A stretch of DNA of 7,454 bases from the NCBI GenBank assembly GCA_005788145.1, contig SXYY01000063.1:1-7454 (forward strand). The letters run 5' to 3'. This document shows positions 5,565 through 7,454 of this stretch, piece by piece. The stretch is from Bacteroidota bacterium. GTDB taxonomy: Bacteria; Bacteroidota; Bacteroidia; NS11-12g; UBA955. Below the pieces are notes generated by a model. That model searched no databases and was not told the DNA's origin. It saw only the letters and a list, made by a program, of their open reading frames with translations. A program made the translations under genes and the position numbers. Positions within the stretch are counted from its first letter, which is position 1. The number at the start of each line of letters is the position of its first letter.

Positions 5565-7436
5565 TTAAATTTCTTTGCCTTTGAGCGCCGCCGAGACAGC
5601 TACATCCATCAGCCGTTCAGCAAAAGGACGGGTATAATCGTTCAATTCTGTGACCGCTTGTAGGATGGCATCTTTTTCGCCGCGTTCAGCCAATAGACAC
5701 TCCAATGACAAAATTCGTTGTTTTGTTCCGGCCATTTCTTCTTCGTTGAGCAGGTTTGCATTCTTTTCGATGAAGCGCTGCGCGAGGTATACCAGTTGCT
5801 GGCCTTCGTTGATCGCCTCCTGATGCAATCGGGCGGTAACGTCTTCCTGGGCATACTGAAACCCCGCAAGGAGCATGGCTTCTACTTGATCATCGGTAAG
5901 ACCGTATTGGGGTTTGATATCGATTTGCTGGGCAACGCCGCTGCGCAGTTCTTTGGCGGACACTTTGAGCAATCCATCTGCATCCAGGGCAAAGGCCACT
6001 TCAATTTTTGGGAAGCCGGCGGGCATGGCGGGGATGTCTTTGAGGATAAACTCCCCCAATTTGCGGTTTTGGGCCACGAGTTCCCGCTCGCCTTGATACA
6101 CGCTGATTTTGAGGTTGATTTGTCCGTCTATAGAGGTCGTATATTCTCTACCCACCCTACAGGGGATTTTGTTGTTTCGGGGAATGAGGACGTCCATCAG
6201 TCCACCCGCTGTTTCAATACCGAGACTGAGTGGTGTTACGTCGAGTAGAAGGATGTCTTTGCGATTGCCGGCGAGGACATCGGCTTCGATGGCGGCGCCC
6301 AGGGCAACCACTTCATCGGGGTTGAGGGTATTGTTGACGGCCACGTGGGGAAATTTGGCATCCAGCATGGCTTTGATTTGGGGGTAGCGGGTGGAGCCAC
6401 CGACCATGACAACGGCTTGGATTTGGTCAGGTTTTAGGGAGGCATCGCGGAGGGCGGCCGCAATGCAATCTTCGGTTTTGAGGAGGAGTTCTTTTGCGGC
6501 CGCCTGCAAACCGGTATAATCCAACCGCAATTCCACGGCAACGCCATCGCCCAAGGCAAACGCTTGCTCGAAAGCTTTTTCTGGGTGCTGACTCAACGCA
6601 ATTTTGGCTTCTTCTGCCACCAATCGCAACCGCTGGATATCGCCCAAATCAGACAACCCCTGCAAGCCGGGAAACGCCTGCTGCCAATAAGCCATGATGG
6701 AACGGTCAATATCGTCACCGCCCAGAGCCGTATCGCCCTTGGTGGCGAGCACATCGAAAACCCCGTCTTCAATTTGCAGTATCGACACATCGAAAGTTCC
6801 TCCGCCCAAATCGTAAACCATCACCGTTTGTACTTCCTCTCTGTTCAAACCAATGCCGTAGCTCAAACTGGCCGCCGTGGGCTCGTTTACAATGCGTAAA
6901 ATCTCCAATCCTGCCAACTTGCCTGCATCGCGGGTTGCCTGTCGCTGCGCATCATTGAAATACGCCGGAACTGTCACAACCGCCTGCGTTACCTCGGCAT
7001 TCAATGCCTTTTCGGCTTTGGTTTTGAGGGCTTTTAAAATAATTGCACTGAGTTCAATGGGGTTGTAAAATTTCCCATCGACTTCAATTTTTACCATGGA
7101 TTCATTGTCTTCATCAATGATGCGGTACCCCAGGTATCGCTGAAAATCAGCAATGTCTTTGTAACTGCGTCCCAACAACCGCTTCACGCTAAAAATGGTG
7201 CGCTCGGGTGCCGTAACCAATCCGCCTTTGGCCAACACACCTACTTGGGCCTGTCCACCCTCCATCAAACCAATCACAGAAGGCACCAATGCCCCCAATT
7301 CGTCTTTCACCATCTCCGCATTGCCAGTGGCTGGATTTACCCAGGCCACCAAACTGTTGGTTGTGCCCAAATCAATGCCCACCACCACTTGGGGTTTGGC
7401 AACTTTTCCCGATAAATCTATTTTAATCTTGGCCAT
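5565..7436 (-). CDS. hscA: Fe-S cluster assembly chaperone HscA (Hsp70 family)
   Basis: A specialised Hsp70 that, with the J-protein HscB, uses ATP to drive transfer of Fe-S clusters from the scaffold IscU to apoproteins in the cytoplasm. The ATPase domain (about 16-392) has all three Hsp70 signatures: IDLGTTNSLV (21-30), VYDLGGGTFDVSIL (207-220) and VMVGGSTRYPQI (343-354). The interdomain linker is DILLLDVTPLSLGIET (394-409), followed by the substrate-binding beta domain (to about 508) and a short lid. HscA rather than DnaK is indicated by GGLMDVLIPRN (411-421), the IKPQYGLTDDQVEAML stretch (507-521), the C-terminal FAERLMDVAVSAALKG (605-620), the lack of an EEVD-type tail, and a length of 623 (E. 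coli HscA 616). The start is fixed by an in-frame TAG directly before ATG 7436. Neither hscB nor ferredoxin follows; what lies upstream is outside the window. Confidence 0.93.
   Translation of the reverse strand: MAKIKIDLSGKVAKPQVVVGIDLGTTNSLVAWVNPATGNAEMVKDELGALVPSVIGLMEGGQAQVGVLAKGGLVTAPERTIFSVKRLLGRSYKDIADFQRYLGYRIIDEDNESMVKIEVDGKFYNPIELSAIILKALKTKAEKALNAEVTQAVVTVPAYFNDAQRQATRDAGKLAGLEILRIVNEPTAASLSYGIGLNREEVQTVMVYDLGGGTFDVSILQIEDGVFDVLATKGDTALGGDDIDRSIMAYWQQAFPGLQGLSDLGDIQRLRLVAEEAKIALSQHPEKAFEQAFALGDGVAVELRLDYTGLQAAAKELLLKTEDCIAAALRDASLKPDQIQAVVMVGGSTRYPQIKAMLDAKFPHVAVNNTLNPDEVVALGAAIEADVLAGNRKDILLLDVTPLSLGIETAGGLMDVLIPRNNKIPCRVGREYTTSIDGQINLKISVYQGERELVAQNRKLGEFILKDIPAMPAGFPKIEVAFALDADGLLKVSAKELRSGVAQQIDIKPQYGLTDDQVEAMLLAGFQYAQEDVTARLHQEAINEGQQLVYLAQRFIEKNANLLNEEEMAGTKQRILSLECLLAERGEKDAILQAVTELNDYTRPFAERLMDVAVSAALKGKEI
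6453..6504 (-). repeat. 11-bp perfect inverted repeat inside hscA (30-nt spacer)
   Basis: GGCGGCCGCAA (6453-6463) and TTGCGGCCGCC (6494-6504) are exact reverse complements. Each arm encodes a run of three alanines with codons GCG GCC GCN (residues 312-314 and 326-328 of HscA) in the C-terminal part of the ATPase domain. The arms could pair in the mRNA, but alanine-codon coincidence is an adequate explanation. Confidence 0.5.
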
Positions 7437-7454
7437 CTAACGCTCGCTTACAAG

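Noticed and set aside
5718..6248. Plus-strand open frame (176 codons) opposite hscA
   Set aside because: It is antisense to the conserved HscA substrate-binding domain, and its product shows no domain or secretion features.
7437..7454. Possible upstream gene end or leader before hscA
   Set aside because: The 18 bases contain minus-strand TAG and TAA triplets that could end a neighbour, but the stretch is too short to support any gene or promoter.

Overview
The window looks like ordinary chromosomal DNA of a member of the Bacteroidota. Pointers to that group are a DUF4294 protein, a long Lgt with the GDGDWG active-site variant, an MtaB-type methylthiotransferase, a small outer-membrane beta-barrel, a TAnnTTTG promoter box and the lack of clear Shine-Dalgarno sequences. 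The order within the phylum cannot be fixed from the sequence. I see no rRNA, tRNA, CRISPR array, insertion sequence or phage gene. Coding density is very high, and the longest gap between genes is 40 nt.

Left part (1-1641, plus strand): the 3' end of a periplasmic metal-chelate (siderophore, haem or cobalamin type) binding protein, then its FecCD/BtuC-type inner-membrane permease 14 nt later. Together they are two parts of a TonB-linked ABC importer; the ATPase is not in view. The 5' end of the permease gene carries a 9-bp all-G/C perfect hairpin.

Right part (1645-7436, minus strand, read right to left): hscA (Hsp70 chaperone for Fe-S cluster transfer), a secreted outer-membrane beta-barrel protein 4 nt later, a 40-nt gap with a candidate promoter, then mtaB (ms2t6A tRNA modification, itself a 2x[4Fe-4S] enzyme), lgt (lipoprotein lipidation, with an unusual duplicated membrane segment) and a DUF4294 secreted protein, with gaps of 9 and 12 nt. 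The last minus-strand gene and the permease converge with only 3 nt between their stop codons.

Functionally this is a housekeeping mix: chelate import, Fe-S chaperoning, tRNA modification and envelope biogenesis. I found no convincing new defence, secretion or mobile system. The points most worth a second look are the internal repeat and altered active-site residues in Lgt and the GC-rich palindrome in the permease gene.
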